NCBI GenBank assembly: GCA_038043025.1
Contig: JBBTCW010000006.1
Location: forward strand, 31,909-95,908
Direction of reading: 5' to 3'
Origin: O2-02-FULL-42-9 sp038043025
Lineage (GTDB): Bacteria; Pseudomonadota; Gammaproteobacteria; UBA12402
DNA length: 64,000 nt
Below the pieces are notes generated by a model that was given only the letters and a program-made list of their open reading frames with translations, was not told the origin of the DNA and did no database searches. Both the position numbers and the translations under genes were made by a program. This document shows positions 16,711 to 26,070 of this stretch, in pieces (the stretch's first letter is position 1; every line of letters starts with the position of its first letter).

Positions 16711-18039
16711 ATGACTAAAGCAGATCAATTAAAACAAGAAATACTCGATAAAGTGGCGGAGTATTATCAGTATGCTTTTAATCAAGCGCCCAAGCAGAAT
16801 CGCATCTCTTATGCGGGTCGTGTGTTTGATGAGCGGGAAATGTTGAATTTAGTGGACGCATCGCTAGAGTTTTGGTTGACGGAAGGGCGATACGCGCAAG
16901 CATTTGAAAAGAAATTCTCTGGCTTTTTAAACGTTAAATATACCGCATTAGTTAATTCAGGTTCTTCGGCTAATTTGCTTGCCTTTGCAACGTTGACATC
17001 ACCTTTGTTAAAGGATCGACAAGTTTTACCAAAGGATGAAATCATTACGATTGCGGCTGGGTTTCCGACAACAGTGACCCCTATTATTCAATATGGCGCG
17101 ACACCTGTTTTTGTCGATGTTGTATTAGCCGATGGGACGTACAATGTTGATTGTGCGCAATTAGAACAGGCGTTGTCAAATAAAACTAAAGCAGTGATGT
17201 TGGCGCATACATTAGGGAATCCATTTGATTTATCAAAAGTATTGGGGTTTTGTCAGAAAAATAATCTATGGTTAATTGAAGATAATTGTGATGCGCTTGG
17301 CTCTAAATATAATGGAAAATATACAGGAACTTTTGGCGATATTGCTACTAGTAGTTTTTATCCGCCGCATCATATTACCATGGGCGAAGGCGGCGCGGTT
17401 TATACGAATAATCCATTGCTAAATAAGATTATGCGTTCCATGCGTGATTGGGGGCGTGATTGCTATTGTCATTCAGGCAAAGATAATAGCTGTGGAAAGC
17501 GATTTGGGCAGCAACATGGCGAGTTACCTTATGGGTATGATCATAAATACGTGTATTCACATTTTGGTTATAACCTCAAGGCGACTGATTTGCAGGCAGC
17601 GATTGGTTGTGCGCAATTAGAAAAATTAGATGGCTTTATAAAACGGCGTCGAGAAAGTTGGCAATATTTGAGAGATGCGCTGTCGATGTTTGATAAATAT
17701 TTTATTTTGCCTAATGCAACGCAGAAGAGTGAGCCAAGTTGGTTTGGTTTCTTGATGACGGTTAAAGAAAACGTCGGCTTTTCGCGCGCAGACATGGTGA
17801 CTCATTTAGAAGAACACAATATTCAAACGCGCATGTTGTTTGCAGGGAATTTAATTCGCCATCCTTGTTTTGATCAGCTGAGAGCAAAAGGAGTCGACTA
17901 TCGAGTGATCGGAAATTTAAAAAACACCGATGATATTATGAATAACACTTTCTGGATTGGCGTGTATCCGGGATTAGGTAAAGCGCAGCTGGATTATATG
18001 ATTCAAACGATTTCGCAATTTATCCAATCCATCCAATAG
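16711..18039 (+). CDS. rfbH: CDP-4-keto-6-deoxyglucose-3-dehydrase (E1)
   Basis: 442 residues. PMP/[2Fe-2S] enzyme that removes the C3 hydroxyl of CDP-4-keto-6-deoxyglucose. Two diagnostic features are present. The PLP lysine of the aminotransferase fold is replaced by His at 220/221 in SFYPPHHITMGEGGAV. The cysteines follow C-x57-C-x-C-x7-C (C193, C251, C253, C261), the E1 iron-sulphur motif. The reductase partner (E3, AscD/RfbI) is not in the window. The ribosome site GAGGTAG precedes the ATG. The 3' end overlaps the convergent neighbour by 37 bases. Confidence 0.93.
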   Translation: MTKADQLKQEILDKVAEYYQYAFNQAPKQNRISYAGRVFDEREMLNLVDASLEFWLTEGRYAQAFEKKFSGFLNVKYTALVNSGSSANLLAFATLTSPLLKDRQVLPKDEIITIAAGFPTTVTPIIQYGATPVFVDVVLADGTYNVDCAQLEQALSNKTKAVMLAHTLGNPFDLSKVLGFCQKNNLWLIEDNCDALGSKYNGKYTGTFGDIATSSFYPPHHITMGEGGAVYTNNPLLNKIMRSMRDWGRDCYCHSGKDNSCGKRFGQQHGELPYGYDHKYVYSHFGYNLKATDLQAAIGCAQLEKLDGFIKRRRESWQYLRDALSMFDKYFILPNATQKSEPSWFGFLMTVKENVGFSRADMVTHLEEHNIQTRMLFAGNLIRHPCFDQLRAKGVDYRVIGNLKNTDDIMNNTFWIGVYPGLGKAQLDYMIQTISQFIQSIQ

Positions 18040-19532
18040 GTCATTTTTGTTTTGCGCTGTTTATTTTCAAGTACTTTTTTATCTTGATAAAAGCTATCAT
18101 CAGTATAATGCGTAGTAGATATTTCTTCGAAGATGGCGCCGTTGTTGGATTTAAAGTTATGATCTACGCCACGCTCAACGGTGACCATTTCGCCCGTGCT
18201 AACTTCTTTGCTCGCGCCATCCAGCTCGACCGCCATATCGCCATAAAGCAGATGAAATGTTTCTTCTTTCTTTTTATGATGATGTACCGGGTGTTTTTGT
18301 CCGGGTAATAAAATAATTAATTTTTTACAGTATTCTCGGTTAATACAATTGATAATGGCGGCGCCATATTCTTCATAGCGATCAATGCCGTAATGGTGCG
18401 AGAGCTCAAGCTCCAGTTGGTTGGGCAAGGCTATTTTGCTGGCCGCCAATATTTTTGTAATTTTTTTGATGATGTTTACAACGGTTGTTCGTGAGTTTTT
18501 AATAATGAGATCATTGTAAGTGATGGCGGTTTTTTCTGTTACATCATTTTGTAGCGTGTAATCAGTGTATTTTGAAAACTCATTAGAAACAAGTTGCGCG
18601 TCGATATTGGGTATGGCATAAAAGATATTATCGGTTGTTAATTTATCACCTTTTTTTAAGTTGGATTTTGCAAAAACCCCGCGCTTTAAACCGCGTAAAT
18701 CATTGCCTTCTTTTTCCGAGATGGCTCGCCGTTTGTGAGTGACGCCGCATATGTCATAAGTTTCTTTTGCTGCTTGTAGCCATTGCTCGATTTGTTCAGG
18801 GGTTGAAGAATAAGCGTTTAATTCGTAGCGATCTGTGGCTAAACCGACATGGCGTTCAAAAAGTCCAGCGCCTTTTGCAATGGCGATTTTAATGGGGTCG
18901 AAATTATTGGGTGCTTCATGGGTCGAAAAACCAATGGAAATTTTTGAATAACGGTTTCTGAAAAAATCAATTTGGTTGAGCTCTAAATCTTGATTGGGTG
19001 TTGGATAAGCGCCAATGCAATGCATGAGCGCAAATTCTTTTTTTCGATGTTCAAAGAATGAGACAACTTTGTCAATATCTTCAAGTGAGGCGCCGGCGGT
19101 TGATGCAATAATAGGTTTGCTGGTTTGCGCAATTTTTTCTAATAAGGGCCAGTCGGTAAAAGAGCAACTGGCGATTTTAATGATGTCAAAGTCATGTGCT
19201 TCAATTAAGTCCACAGAGTTCTCATCAAACGGCGTGCAAATGGCGGTAAATCCATTATTAACGATTTCATCTTTGAGCGATTTTAAGTCATCGCGGTCTA
19301 AACGTGTTTCAGAAAATCGTTTAATATATTTAATATCTTGTCGATGTTTGTAGTCAGGATGAATGAAAGTATCGAGGTCGCGGTATTGTAGTTTAAAGCC
19401 AAATTTGAAGGGAAATTTATGTTTAATTTTTCCCAGTTGTTGAATAATGGCTTTTCCATGCGCAACATCACCCATATGGTTGTTGGCCATTTCGAAGATA
19501 AAGAGTTGGTGAAAAATATCTGACGATGACAT
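18003..19532 (-). CDS. NeuB-family synthase fused to SAF and cupin domains
   Basis: 509 residues. A NeuB-like barrel (1-270: FIFEMANNHMGD, KLQYRD, CTPFDE, GFSTHEAP, FERHVGL) is followed by a SAF domain (about 285-345: FAKSNLKKGDKLTTDNI) and a cupin (about 385-490: HPVHHHKKKEETFHLL, VERGVDHNF) with clustered metal-binding His. NeuB enzymes join phosphoenolpyruvate to an aldose; a fused cupin suggests sugar isomerisation or binding on the same chain. It differs strongly from LegI in the same locus, so a second keto-sugar acid is likely. It has its own promoter region, divergent from the next gene. Confidence 0.75.
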   Translation of the reverse strand: MSSSDIFHQLFIFEMANNHMGDVAHGKAIIQQLGKIKHKFPFKFGFKLQYRDLDTFIHPDYKHRQDIKYIKRFSETRLDRDDLKSLKDEIVNNGFTAICTPFDENSVDLIEAHDFDIIKIASCSFTDWPLLEKIAQTSKPIIASTAGASLEDIDKVVSFFEHRKKEFALMHCIGAYPTPNQDLELNQIDFFRNRYSKISIGFSTHEAPNNFDPIKIAIAKGAGLFERHVGLATDRYELNAYSSTPEQIEQWLQAAKETYDICGVTHKRRAISEKEGNDLRGLKRGVFAKSNLKKGDKLTTDNIFYAIPNIDAQLVSNEFSKYTDYTLQNDVTEKTAITYNDLIIKNSRTTVVNIIKKITKILAASKIALPNQLELELSHHYGIDRYEEYGAAIINCINREYCKKLIILLPGQKHPVHHHKKKEETFHLLYGDMAVELDGASKEVSTGEMVTVERGVDHNFKSNNGAIFEEISTTHYTDDSFYQDKKVLENKQRKTKMTYWMDWINCEIV

Positions 19533-19663
19533 ATGAAAGATCTCTTCTGTAGTCGTATTAAAAGAGCCATTTTATATTCTTCCATCAAATAGTCAATTAA
19601 GGAGCGGTTCTGTTCGTTATTCAATTTTGTTTTTTTGTGATTGATATTTAGAACATTGTCTTG

Positions 19664-19699
19664 ACAATGGCGCTATTTTTTTGTCCAATTTTATCTTTC
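19664..19699 (+). promoter_or_regulatory. Candidate promoter with operator-like inverted repeat
   Basis: CATTGTC-tt-GACAATG (19664-19679) is a perfect 7-bp inverted repeat that contains a consensus -35 TTGACA (19671-19676). A 17-base spacer leads to TCCAAT (19694-19699), a poor -10. It lies in the divergent gap between the NeuB-cupin gene and the C-methyltransferase gene, where promoters in both directions are needed. The inverted repeat over the -35 could be a repressor site. Confidence 0.4.
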
Positions 19700-19711
19700 T
19701 AAGGGTTTTTT

Positions 19712-20848
19712 ATGGCGATTACAGAATGCAGGGTTTGTGGTTATGGTTTTTTTGATGAGCCATTGCTGCAATATGCTAATATGCCAAAATCTGCTCAATT
19801 TTTACCCGTTGCGGCTTCTTTGAAAAATGATGAGGGTGTCGATCTAAATGTCTATCAATGCGCAGCTTGTGGTTTAGTGCAGTTGAATAGTCATCCAGTG
19901 CATTATTACAGGGATGTCATACGTGCAGCCGCCTTTTCAGAGGAAATGAGAAAATTTCGATTGGATCAATTCGCTGGGTTTATCAAGCAGCACAATCTTG
20001 TTCAAAAAAAAGTCATCGAGATTGGGTGTGGGCGAGGGGAGTATTTATCACTTATTCGTGATTGTCATGTGGATGCTTATGGAATAGAAAATTCTGCAGC
20101 GTCAGTGGCATATTGCATTAAACATAAACTTAATGTTTTTCAAGACTTTATTGAGAGCAATGAACAGAAGGTTGCGCATGCTCCATTTGATGCGTTTTTG
20201 ATGTTAAGTTTTTTAGAACATCTGCCTCAGCCCAATGCGATACTTCAAGGAATATGCCGAAATTTGGCTGATGATGCCGTCGGGATTGTGGAAGTGCCAA
20301 ATTTTGATATGATTATTAAAAAGAAGCTTTTTTCTGAATTTATCAGTGATCACCTGTTTTATTTTACGCGAGATACGTTAATTGCGATCCTACAGTTAAA
20401 TGGATTTGACGTATTGGAATGTAAAAATGTGTGGTATGATTACATCCTTTCCGCAGTTGTCAAAAAACGAACACGTATGAGTTTGTCAGTGTTTTATAAA
20501 TCGCAAGAACAGTTGCAACAACGGGTTAGTGATTATCTGGATGGCTTTGGCGATCAAAAGGTAGCCATCTGGGGGGCGGGGCATCAGGCATTAGCGATGA
20601 TGTCTTTGATGCGCTTAGAAGATAGAATCAAATATGTGGTTGATTCTGCGCCGTTTAAGCAGGGCAAATATACCCCTGCCACGCATATCCCTATTGTGTC
20701 GCCTGAAATGTTGAATGTCGATCCTGTTGATGCGGTGATTGTAATGGCAGCCAGTTATTCAAATGAAGTTGTGCAAACATTGCGAAAAAATTTCAATAAA
20801 AACTTAAATGTTGTTGTGTTAAAAGAGCATGATTTAGTAACAGCGTGA
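19712..20848 (+). CDS. Sugar C-methyltransferase family protein (zinc-motif/MT/Rossmann)
   Basis: 378 residues in three parts: an N-terminal zinc-binding motif (CRVCGYG and CAACGL), a SAM-binding core (VIEIGCGRGEYLSLI near 105-118, SFLEHLPQP), and a C-terminal Rossmann-like unit (VAIWGAGHQALAMM near 287). This is the layout of NDP-hexose C-methyltransferases such as TylC3, which add a methyl branch to 4-keto deoxysugars. A TylC-like enzyme is also linked to virenose in Coxiella. The substrate here could be a CDP- or GDP-4-keto sugar. It opens the radical SAM gene run. Confidence 0.75.
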   Translation: MAITECRVCGYGFFDEPLLQYANMPKSAQFLPVAASLKNDEGVDLNVYQCAACGLVQLNSHPVHYYRDVIRAAAFSEEMRKFRLDQFAGFIKQHNLVQKKVIEIGCGRGEYLSLIRDCHVDAYGIENSAASVAYCIKHKLNVFQDFIESNEQKVAHAPFDAFLMLSFLEHLPQPNAILQGICRNLADDAVGIVEVPNFDMIIKKKLFSEFISDHLFYFTRDTLIAILQLNGFDVLECKNVWYDYILSAVVKKRTRMSLSVFYKSQEQLQQRVSDYLDGFGDQKVAIWGAGHQALAMMSLMRLEDRIKYVVDSAPFKQGKYTPATHIPIVSPEMLNVDPVDAVIVMAASYSNEVVQTLRKNFNKNLNVVVLKEHDLVTA

Positions 20849-20916
20849 GATTTTTTAAAGAGAGAAATTTTCATTGCGTGTGGTTGAGTTGTTGAAAAAT
20901 TAATGTGAGGCATAAA

Positions 20917-22017
20917 GTGTTAGATCAAAATTTACGTCAGAGTGAAATAGAAAAGCGTAATCAATTACAACATAACAAGCCGCGTGTTTATGAGAAAATT
21001 ACACGGTTTAAAGATAAAGTTGAACGAGGAGAAAGTATTGCTATTATTCAATTTCAATATAATTATCAATGCAATTTTCGTTGTGAGCATTGTTCAATAA
21101 AAGGGTTTCAAGGCAAACAGGACAAGAGAAAATTTACGATAGAAGATGTAAAAAAGCTTTCATATGAGGCGGATGAAATGGGTTTGGCGCATTTGGTGAT
21201 TACGGGGGGGGAGCCGTTAATTTTTAAAGATTATGATGCATTGATAGCGGCTATTGATCCCAGCAAATTTTATATTAGTTCTGATACAAATGGTTGGTTT
21301 TTAGATGCTGAAAGAGCGCGTCATCTTAAAGAGATTGGCGTGGATAAAATTCAATTGAGTCTTGATAGCCTTGATGCGGATTCTCACGATGCGTTTAGAG
21401 GAGCGCCCGGATCACATGCGCGCGCGTTACGTGCGATTGATGCAGCGCAGAATGCTGGCTTAAATATTATTGTACAAACGGTTGTCACAAAGACCCGATT
21501 GCATACGGATGAATTTATTCGTTTTTTAGAGTTTTTAAATGCTAAAAATGTTGGCGTATTTGTGACTTATGCCAAACCTGTAGGCGCGTGGGAAGGGCAT
21601 TTTGAAGAATTGGTTGATCTTGATGACATGGCTTATATGCGAGAGCTCGAGAAAAAACATAATGTATTTACGCATTTAACGCCGTCTTATGGATTGGATT
21701 TAGGTTGCTTAGCAGTTAAGCGAATGATTTCTGTTACACAATACGGTGATGTTTTGCCTTGCCCATATATTCATACATCGATAGGGAACGTATTTCAAGA
21801 GTCATTACAAAAGATTATTAATCGAGGGTTAAGTATTAAATATTTTGGCGAATATGTGGAGACTTGTTTGATCGCAGAAGATAGAAAATTTATCCATGAT
21901 TATGTGGTGAAAAAAATATATGGCAAGCCATTACCTGTTCCATATGATGAGGTGTTTGATGCGGAGAGCGATTATATAAAAGATAAGGTTGATGCGGCTT
22001 GGGTAGAGGTAGAGTAG
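20917..22017 (+). CDS. Radical SAM/SPASM-domain enzyme
   Basis: 366 residues. The [4Fe-4S] site is C52-x3-C56-x2-C59 in CNFRCEHC, followed by TGGEPL and QLSLDSLD. A C-terminal Cys set (LGCLAVKR, LPCPYIHT, ETCLIAEDRK) looks like a SPASM/twitch auxiliary-cluster domain. Relatives mature peptides or act on sugars; no precursor peptide is visible nearby, so a glycan or nucleotide-sugar substrate is more likely. The GTG at 20917 is preferred over the GTG at 20905 because GTGAGG then serves as its ribosome site. The stop overlaps the next start. Confidence 0.75.
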   Translation: MLDQNLRQSEIEKRNQLQHNKPRVYEKITRFKDKVERGESIAIIQFQYNYQCNFRCEHCSIKGFQGKQDKRKFTIEDVKKLSYEADEMGLAHLVITGGEPLIFKDYDALIAAIDPSKFYISSDTNGWFLDAERARHLKEIGVDKIQLSLDSLDADSHDAFRGAPGSHARALRAIDAAQNAGLNIIVQTVVTKTRLHTDEFIRFLEFLNAKNVGVFVTYAKPVGAWEGHFEELVDLDDMAYMRELEKKHNVFTHLTPSYGLDLGCLAVKRMISVTQYGDVLPCPYIHTSIGNVFQESLQKIINRGLSIKYFGEYVETCLIAEDRKFIHDYVVKKIYGKPLPVPYDEVFDAESDYIKDKVDAAWVEVE

Positions 22018-23087
22018 TGGAAAATTTAATAACGGTCATCGTTCCTGTTTATAATGCAGAGCAATATTTGCATCAGTGTTTGAGCAGCGTTGTGTGCCAG
22101 ACTTATCGCAATATAGAAGTGGTGCTGGTGGATGATGGATCCACCGATGGTGGCAGCAAAATATACAATGAATATGCGCTTGATGATAATCGAATTAAGA
22201 TAATTCGTACAGAAAATAATGGCCCCGCATCGGCCAGGAATCGGGCAATAAAAATTGCGCGTGGTGAATTTTTGTTTTTTCTTGATGCAGATGATTTTCT
22301 TGAACGAGATTCGCTAGCTGTATTGATTGAGTGGCATAAAGAAACGGGCGCTGATGTGATTATTGGTGGGTTCAATAAAATCAGAAATGACCATAGTGTT
22401 GTGCCTCAGAATATTTATTTAGATAAACAATTATTAGATTTATCGAGTGTTGCGCGGTATGCGATGCAATATTTGGAGAGACCTAATCGATTTTTGCTAT
22501 TTGCCTATTCTTGGGGGAGGTTGTTTAAGACATCTATTGTGGAAGATAATAACATATTGTTTGATGCCGCGTTGCATACGTTTGAAGATGTAAAATTTAA
22601 TTTCGCATATTTACAATATGCAAAGAAAGTTTTTTATTCGGATAAGATTGTTTATAACCACTTAGCCCATGATAATTACGCATCGGCCACCATGGCAGTG
22701 TGCGATAATCCAAAAAAATTATTGGGATACCAACAGGCATTGAACGGCATAGAAGATTTCTTGAAAAGTCAGGGCGTTAATGAGGGCGTTAGAAAACAAA
22801 AAATGGGGCATGCATATATTTATTTAACTATTATTCAGTTAGTCCGTCTATGCGGGCAAATTACGACGCATAACCGGGGAAATATTTTTTTGCTGGTCAA
22901 GCAAGTGATTAATGATCCGCTGCTTCAGGTATATTTGCCCTGTTATTCTCCGTCTGGAAAAGATAGTCGAGTGCTTCCTGCATTAATGAAGTTAAAATTG
23001 ACATCGGCAATTATATGGCTTTGCCAATATAAGGCACAGAAAAGATATCAGAAAGCGGGTGTTGTTGGTACATGTGAGCGAAGGTAA
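22017..23087 (+). CDS. GT2-family glycosyltransferase
   Basis: 356 residues. GT-A fold: TVIVPVYNAEQYLHQCL at the N terminus, VDDGSTD, GPASARNRAI, and the metal-binding FLDADD near 91-96. An inverting transferase using an NDP-sugar. The GTG at 22017 shares its first base with the TAG of the upstream gene and has GAGGTAGAG as ribosome site, so it is coupled to the radical SAM gene. Donor and acceptor unknown. Confidence 0.8.
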   Translation: MENLITVIVPVYNAEQYLHQCLSSVVCQTYRNIEVVLVDDGSTDGGSKIYNEYALDDNRIKIIRTENNGPASARNRAIKIARGEFLFFLDADDFLERDSLAVLIEWHKETGADVIIGGFNKIRNDHSVVPQNIYLDKQLLDLSSVARYAMQYLERPNRFLLFAYSWGRLFKTSIVEDNNILFDAALHTFEDVKFNFAYLQYAKKVFYSDKIVYNHLAHDNYASATMAVCDNPKKLLGYQQALNGIEDFLKSQGVNEGVRKQKMGHAYIYLTIIQLVRLCGQITTHNRGNIFLLVKQVINDPLLQVYLPCYSPSGKDSRVLPALMKLKLTSAIIWLCQYKAQKRYQKAGVVGTCERR

Positions 23088-23091
23088 GTCG

Positions 23092-24297
23092 ATGTTGCAA
23101 TTTATTGAGGATATTAAAAGTCAAAAACGCCCCGTCGTAATATTTGGTGCAGGTATTGTAGGCGAAGTATTGTTTTGGGCGTGTCAACATTTTAAGTTAG
23201 AGGTGCACTCTTTTTGTGATAATAATGTTAATAAAACAAAAAGCACTTTATGCGGTATTGATGTTATTCTTACATCTGAATTAAGTGCGAAACATAATAA
23301 TCCCATTATCCTGATATCTGCTGCAGACATTCAAGATGTTGTTTTGCAATTACAGGAATTGGGATATGAAGAGTGGTATTCTTGCGCTTCTTTTTTAAGA
23401 GCATTTGATGTCTTTCAATACAAATTTAGTGCGCCATCCGATTTTGCTGACTATGCTGTTGCGACAGCCATCTTGTGTCATGATAGTTATCTAACGCCAG
23501 ACAAGCTTTTTTTGAGAAGCGTTGATATTGTTATCACTGAGCGCTGCTCTTTGAAATGTAGACATTGCTCAAATCTAATGCAATATTATAAGCACCCAAA
23601 AGACTGTAGCATGGAAGAGGTATTGCGGGATATTAATGCTTTTTGCTCAGTTGTGGATGAGGTGAATGAGTTTCGTTTAATAGGTGGTGAGCCTTTTATG
23701 AATAAGGATTTCCACGTGATATTAGATAGGTTGGTCAATGAGGCAAAAGCAAAAAAGGTGGTTATCTATACGAATGGCACCATTATTCCCCAGACGCATC
23801 AGCTTGAATCTTTAAAGGATAAAAAAGTGCTGGTTATCATTACGGATTATGGAGAATTGTCTAGAAACTTACAGAAATTGCTTGATGTGTTAAAAGTTAA
23901 CACTATTAATTTTTATTTGCATAAGGTAGAAGGATGGACAGATTGCGCAAGCATCGTGAAACATGCGCGCGCACTCGTGCAGCAAAAAGAACTGTTTAGG
24001 AAATGCTGTGCAAAAAATACGACGACTTTATTGGGAGGAAAATTATATCGCTGTCCTTTCGCTGCCAATATTCATCGGCTTGGGGCAGTGTTGAATTGTA
24101 AGCATGATTATATTGATTTTTTTAAAGAACCTCAGGCTCTTGAGTTTATGAAAAAGAGTATTAAAGAATATTTGTTGCAAAAAGAATTTCTTGAGATATG
24201 TGACTATTGTGATGGGCGATCTTTTGGGGACGCAGAGATCGCGCCGGCGGCACAAATCAAGCAGCCTTTGGTGTGCGATGAAATTGAAACATTTTAA
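23092..24297 (+). CDS. Radical SAM enzyme with N-terminal Rossmann domain
   Basis: 401 residues. The first ~100 residues are a Rossmann-like unit (VVIFGAGIVGEV at 15-26, SFCDNN) of the same kind as the C-terminal unit of the methyltransferase at 19712. The radical SAM site is C152-x3-C156-x2-C159 (CSLKCRHC), then IGGEPFMN. Late cysteines (KCC.., YRCPFAAN, CDYCDG) suggest an auxiliary cluster. It starts five bases after the GT2 gene, with GAAGGT upstream. Function unknown; a sugar-modifying role is inferred from neighbours. Confidence 0.7.
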   Translation: MLQFIEDIKSQKRPVVIFGAGIVGEVLFWACQHFKLEVHSFCDNNVNKTKSTLCGIDVILTSELSAKHNNPIILISAADIQDVVLQLQELGYEEWYSCASFLRAFDVFQYKFSAPSDFADYAVATAILCHDSYLTPDKLFLRSVDIVITERCSLKCRHCSNLMQYYKHPKDCSMEEVLRDINAFCSVVDEVNEFRLIGGEPFMNKDFHVILDRLVNEAKAKKVVIYTNGTIIPQTHQLESLKDKKVLVIITDYGELSRNLQKLLDVLKVNTINFYLHKVEGWTDCASIVKHARALVQQKELFRKCCAKNTTTLLGGKLYRCPFAANIHRLGAVLNCKHDYIDFFKEPQALEFMKKSIKEYLLQKEFLEICDYCDGRSFGDAEIAPAAQIKQPLVCDEIETF

Positions 24298-24315
24298 GAT
24301 AGAGGGTTATATAAA

Positions 24316-26028
24316 TTGAATATACTGTTTATTTTTCCGCTTAATGAGCCATATAATAGCATAGTAAATGCGACTCAAACGCCGTGGAAATCCAAATTAA
24401 GCGCATATAAAAACATAAAAAAACTAGATTGCGCCTATCCAACCGGATTATTGTCTATTGCGGCGTATGTTAAAAAAAGTATTCCGGATGTTAATATAAA
24501 GATTTTAGACATTAATGCGGTGATGGTTCGTGTCGCACAGAGAAAAAATGAGTGCTCGGAGAGCTTTGACGAATATACACGTGAAGATTTGTTAAAAGAA
24601 GCTTTATCTAATCTTGATGGCTTTGCTCCAGATATTATCGGGATTTCTTTGTTGTTTTGTAGTAATTATCGGGATTTGGGCGCGCTGGCATTTTTTTTGC
24701 GAAAAGCATATCAAGAAAGTTTGATTGTTTGTGGTGGGCACCTAGCCTCGGCGAGCTATGATCGTATATATGAGGATGATTTTGAAATTGATGCAATTGT
24801 ATTTGGTGAGGGTGAGCGGCCGTTGCTTGAACTGACACAAGCCAGGCTAGAGGAGAAGCAAGTACAATATTTAGAGGAAAGCCCCTCATGGGTGACAAAA
24901 GAAAAAGCGCAGTCGAAATCGAAGTTTATTCCTGAGAATAAAGTGATTGTTGATTTGGATGAGATTCCTCCTTTTGATTTAAGTATGTTGATATTTTCTG
25001 ATGTCTATTTTAATTCGACAAGATATTTTTTTGTCATTGACTCTCAATCCAATCACAATGAAATGTTTATATTTTCAACACGCGGGTGTCCTTATAAATG
25101 TGTATTTTGTGCGTCTCAAAATGTACACGGCCATAAAGTAAGATCTTATAGTGTAGATAGGATAAAACAAGATATTTTGTATTATCATGAAAAATATAAT
25201 ATCGATAGATTTATTTTTTATGATGACCATTTTTTAATTTATAAAAAAAGAGCTATCGAGATATTAAATTTCATTTCACAAAAACATCTTATTGCCGAAG
25301 TTCCTACGCCAGCTTTTTTTTCGATTAATAAAGAAACCGCTGCAGCCATGCGGCAAGCGGGTATAAAAGAAGTGAACATTACGATTGAAAGCGGCAATAG
25401 TGATACGTTAAAAAATATTATACATAAACCGGGGGATTTAAAGAGGGCAGAGGAGGCAGTCGATTGTCTTCATCGAGAAGGCATTGTGGTTGTTTCGAAT
25501 ATTTTGATTGGGTTGCCGGGCGAAACAGCGCAATCGATTGATAAGGGATTGGCATATTTAATGACAACCGAGATCGATTGGTTTCAATGTTTTGTTGTTG
25601 CGCCGCTTCCCGGGAGTGAATTATATAAAATCTGCGAAGAAAATGATTATTTGGTTAGGAATTATGATTTATCCACAATGGATTACAAAAAATGTTTAAT
25701 TAAAACTAAGGATTTTGATCCAACATATATTGAAAACAAAGCATATGAGATGAATTTAATCCTAAACTTTGTCAATAATTACAATATGCGACAAGGAAAA
25801 TATGATTTGGCATTGCGACTTTTTGAAAGAGTGATTAATACTGTAATAGATACACATGCCTTTGCATATTATTATGCGGCCATATGTTGTAAACAATTAA
25901 GTTTAGACGATAAATATCTTGTGTATAAAAGGAAATATGAGGAAATGATTGAAAGATTTATATTTTGGAACGCTTATGCTGACAAGTTTAAATTAAAACA
26001 ATTAAGTTCTATTGATGTTTTGATGTGA
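24316..26028 (+). CDS. B12-binding-type radical SAM enzyme
   Basis: 570 residues. N-terminal region with cobalamin-domain features (YPTGLLSIAAYVK, PDIIGISLLF, IVCGGHLAS, AIVFGEGE), then a radical SAM core with C258-x3-C262-x2-C265 (CPYKCVFC), FYDDHF, NITIESGN and GLPGET. A C-terminal ~100-residue TPR-like extension follows. Class B members mostly methylate unactivated carbons; others rearrange rings. A classic DxHxxG cobalamin motif is not seen. The start is a TTG after AGAGGGTTATATAAA. Confidence 0.72.
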   Translation: MNILFIFPLNEPYNSIVNATQTPWKSKLSAYKNIKKLDCAYPTGLLSIAAYVKKSIPDVNIKILDINAVMVRVAQRKNECSESFDEYTREDLLKEALSNLDGFAPDIIGISLLFCSNYRDLGALAFFLRKAYQESLIVCGGHLASASYDRIYEDDFEIDAIVFGEGERPLLELTQARLEEKQVQYLEESPSWVTKEKAQSKSKFIPENKVIVDLDEIPPFDLSMLIFSDVYFNSTRYFFVIDSQSNHNEMFIFSTRGCPYKCVFCASQNVHGHKVRSYSVDRIKQDILYYHEKYNIDRFIFYDDHFLIYKKRAIEILNFISQKHLIAEVPTPAFFSINKETAAAMRQAGIKEVNITIESGNSDTLKNIIHKPGDLKRAEEAVDCLHREGIVVVSNILIGLPGETAQSIDKGLAYLMTTEIDWFQCFVVAPLPGSELYKICEENDYLVRNYDLSTMDYKKCLIKTKDFDPTYIENKAYEMNLILNFVNNYNMRQGKYDLALRLFERVINTVIDTHAFAYYYAAICCKQLSLDDKYLVYKRKYEEMIERFIFWNAYADKFKLKQLSSIDVLM

Positions 26029-26070
26029 AAAGTAATTTAGTTTTTAAAAATTTATAATTAGGAGGGAATC

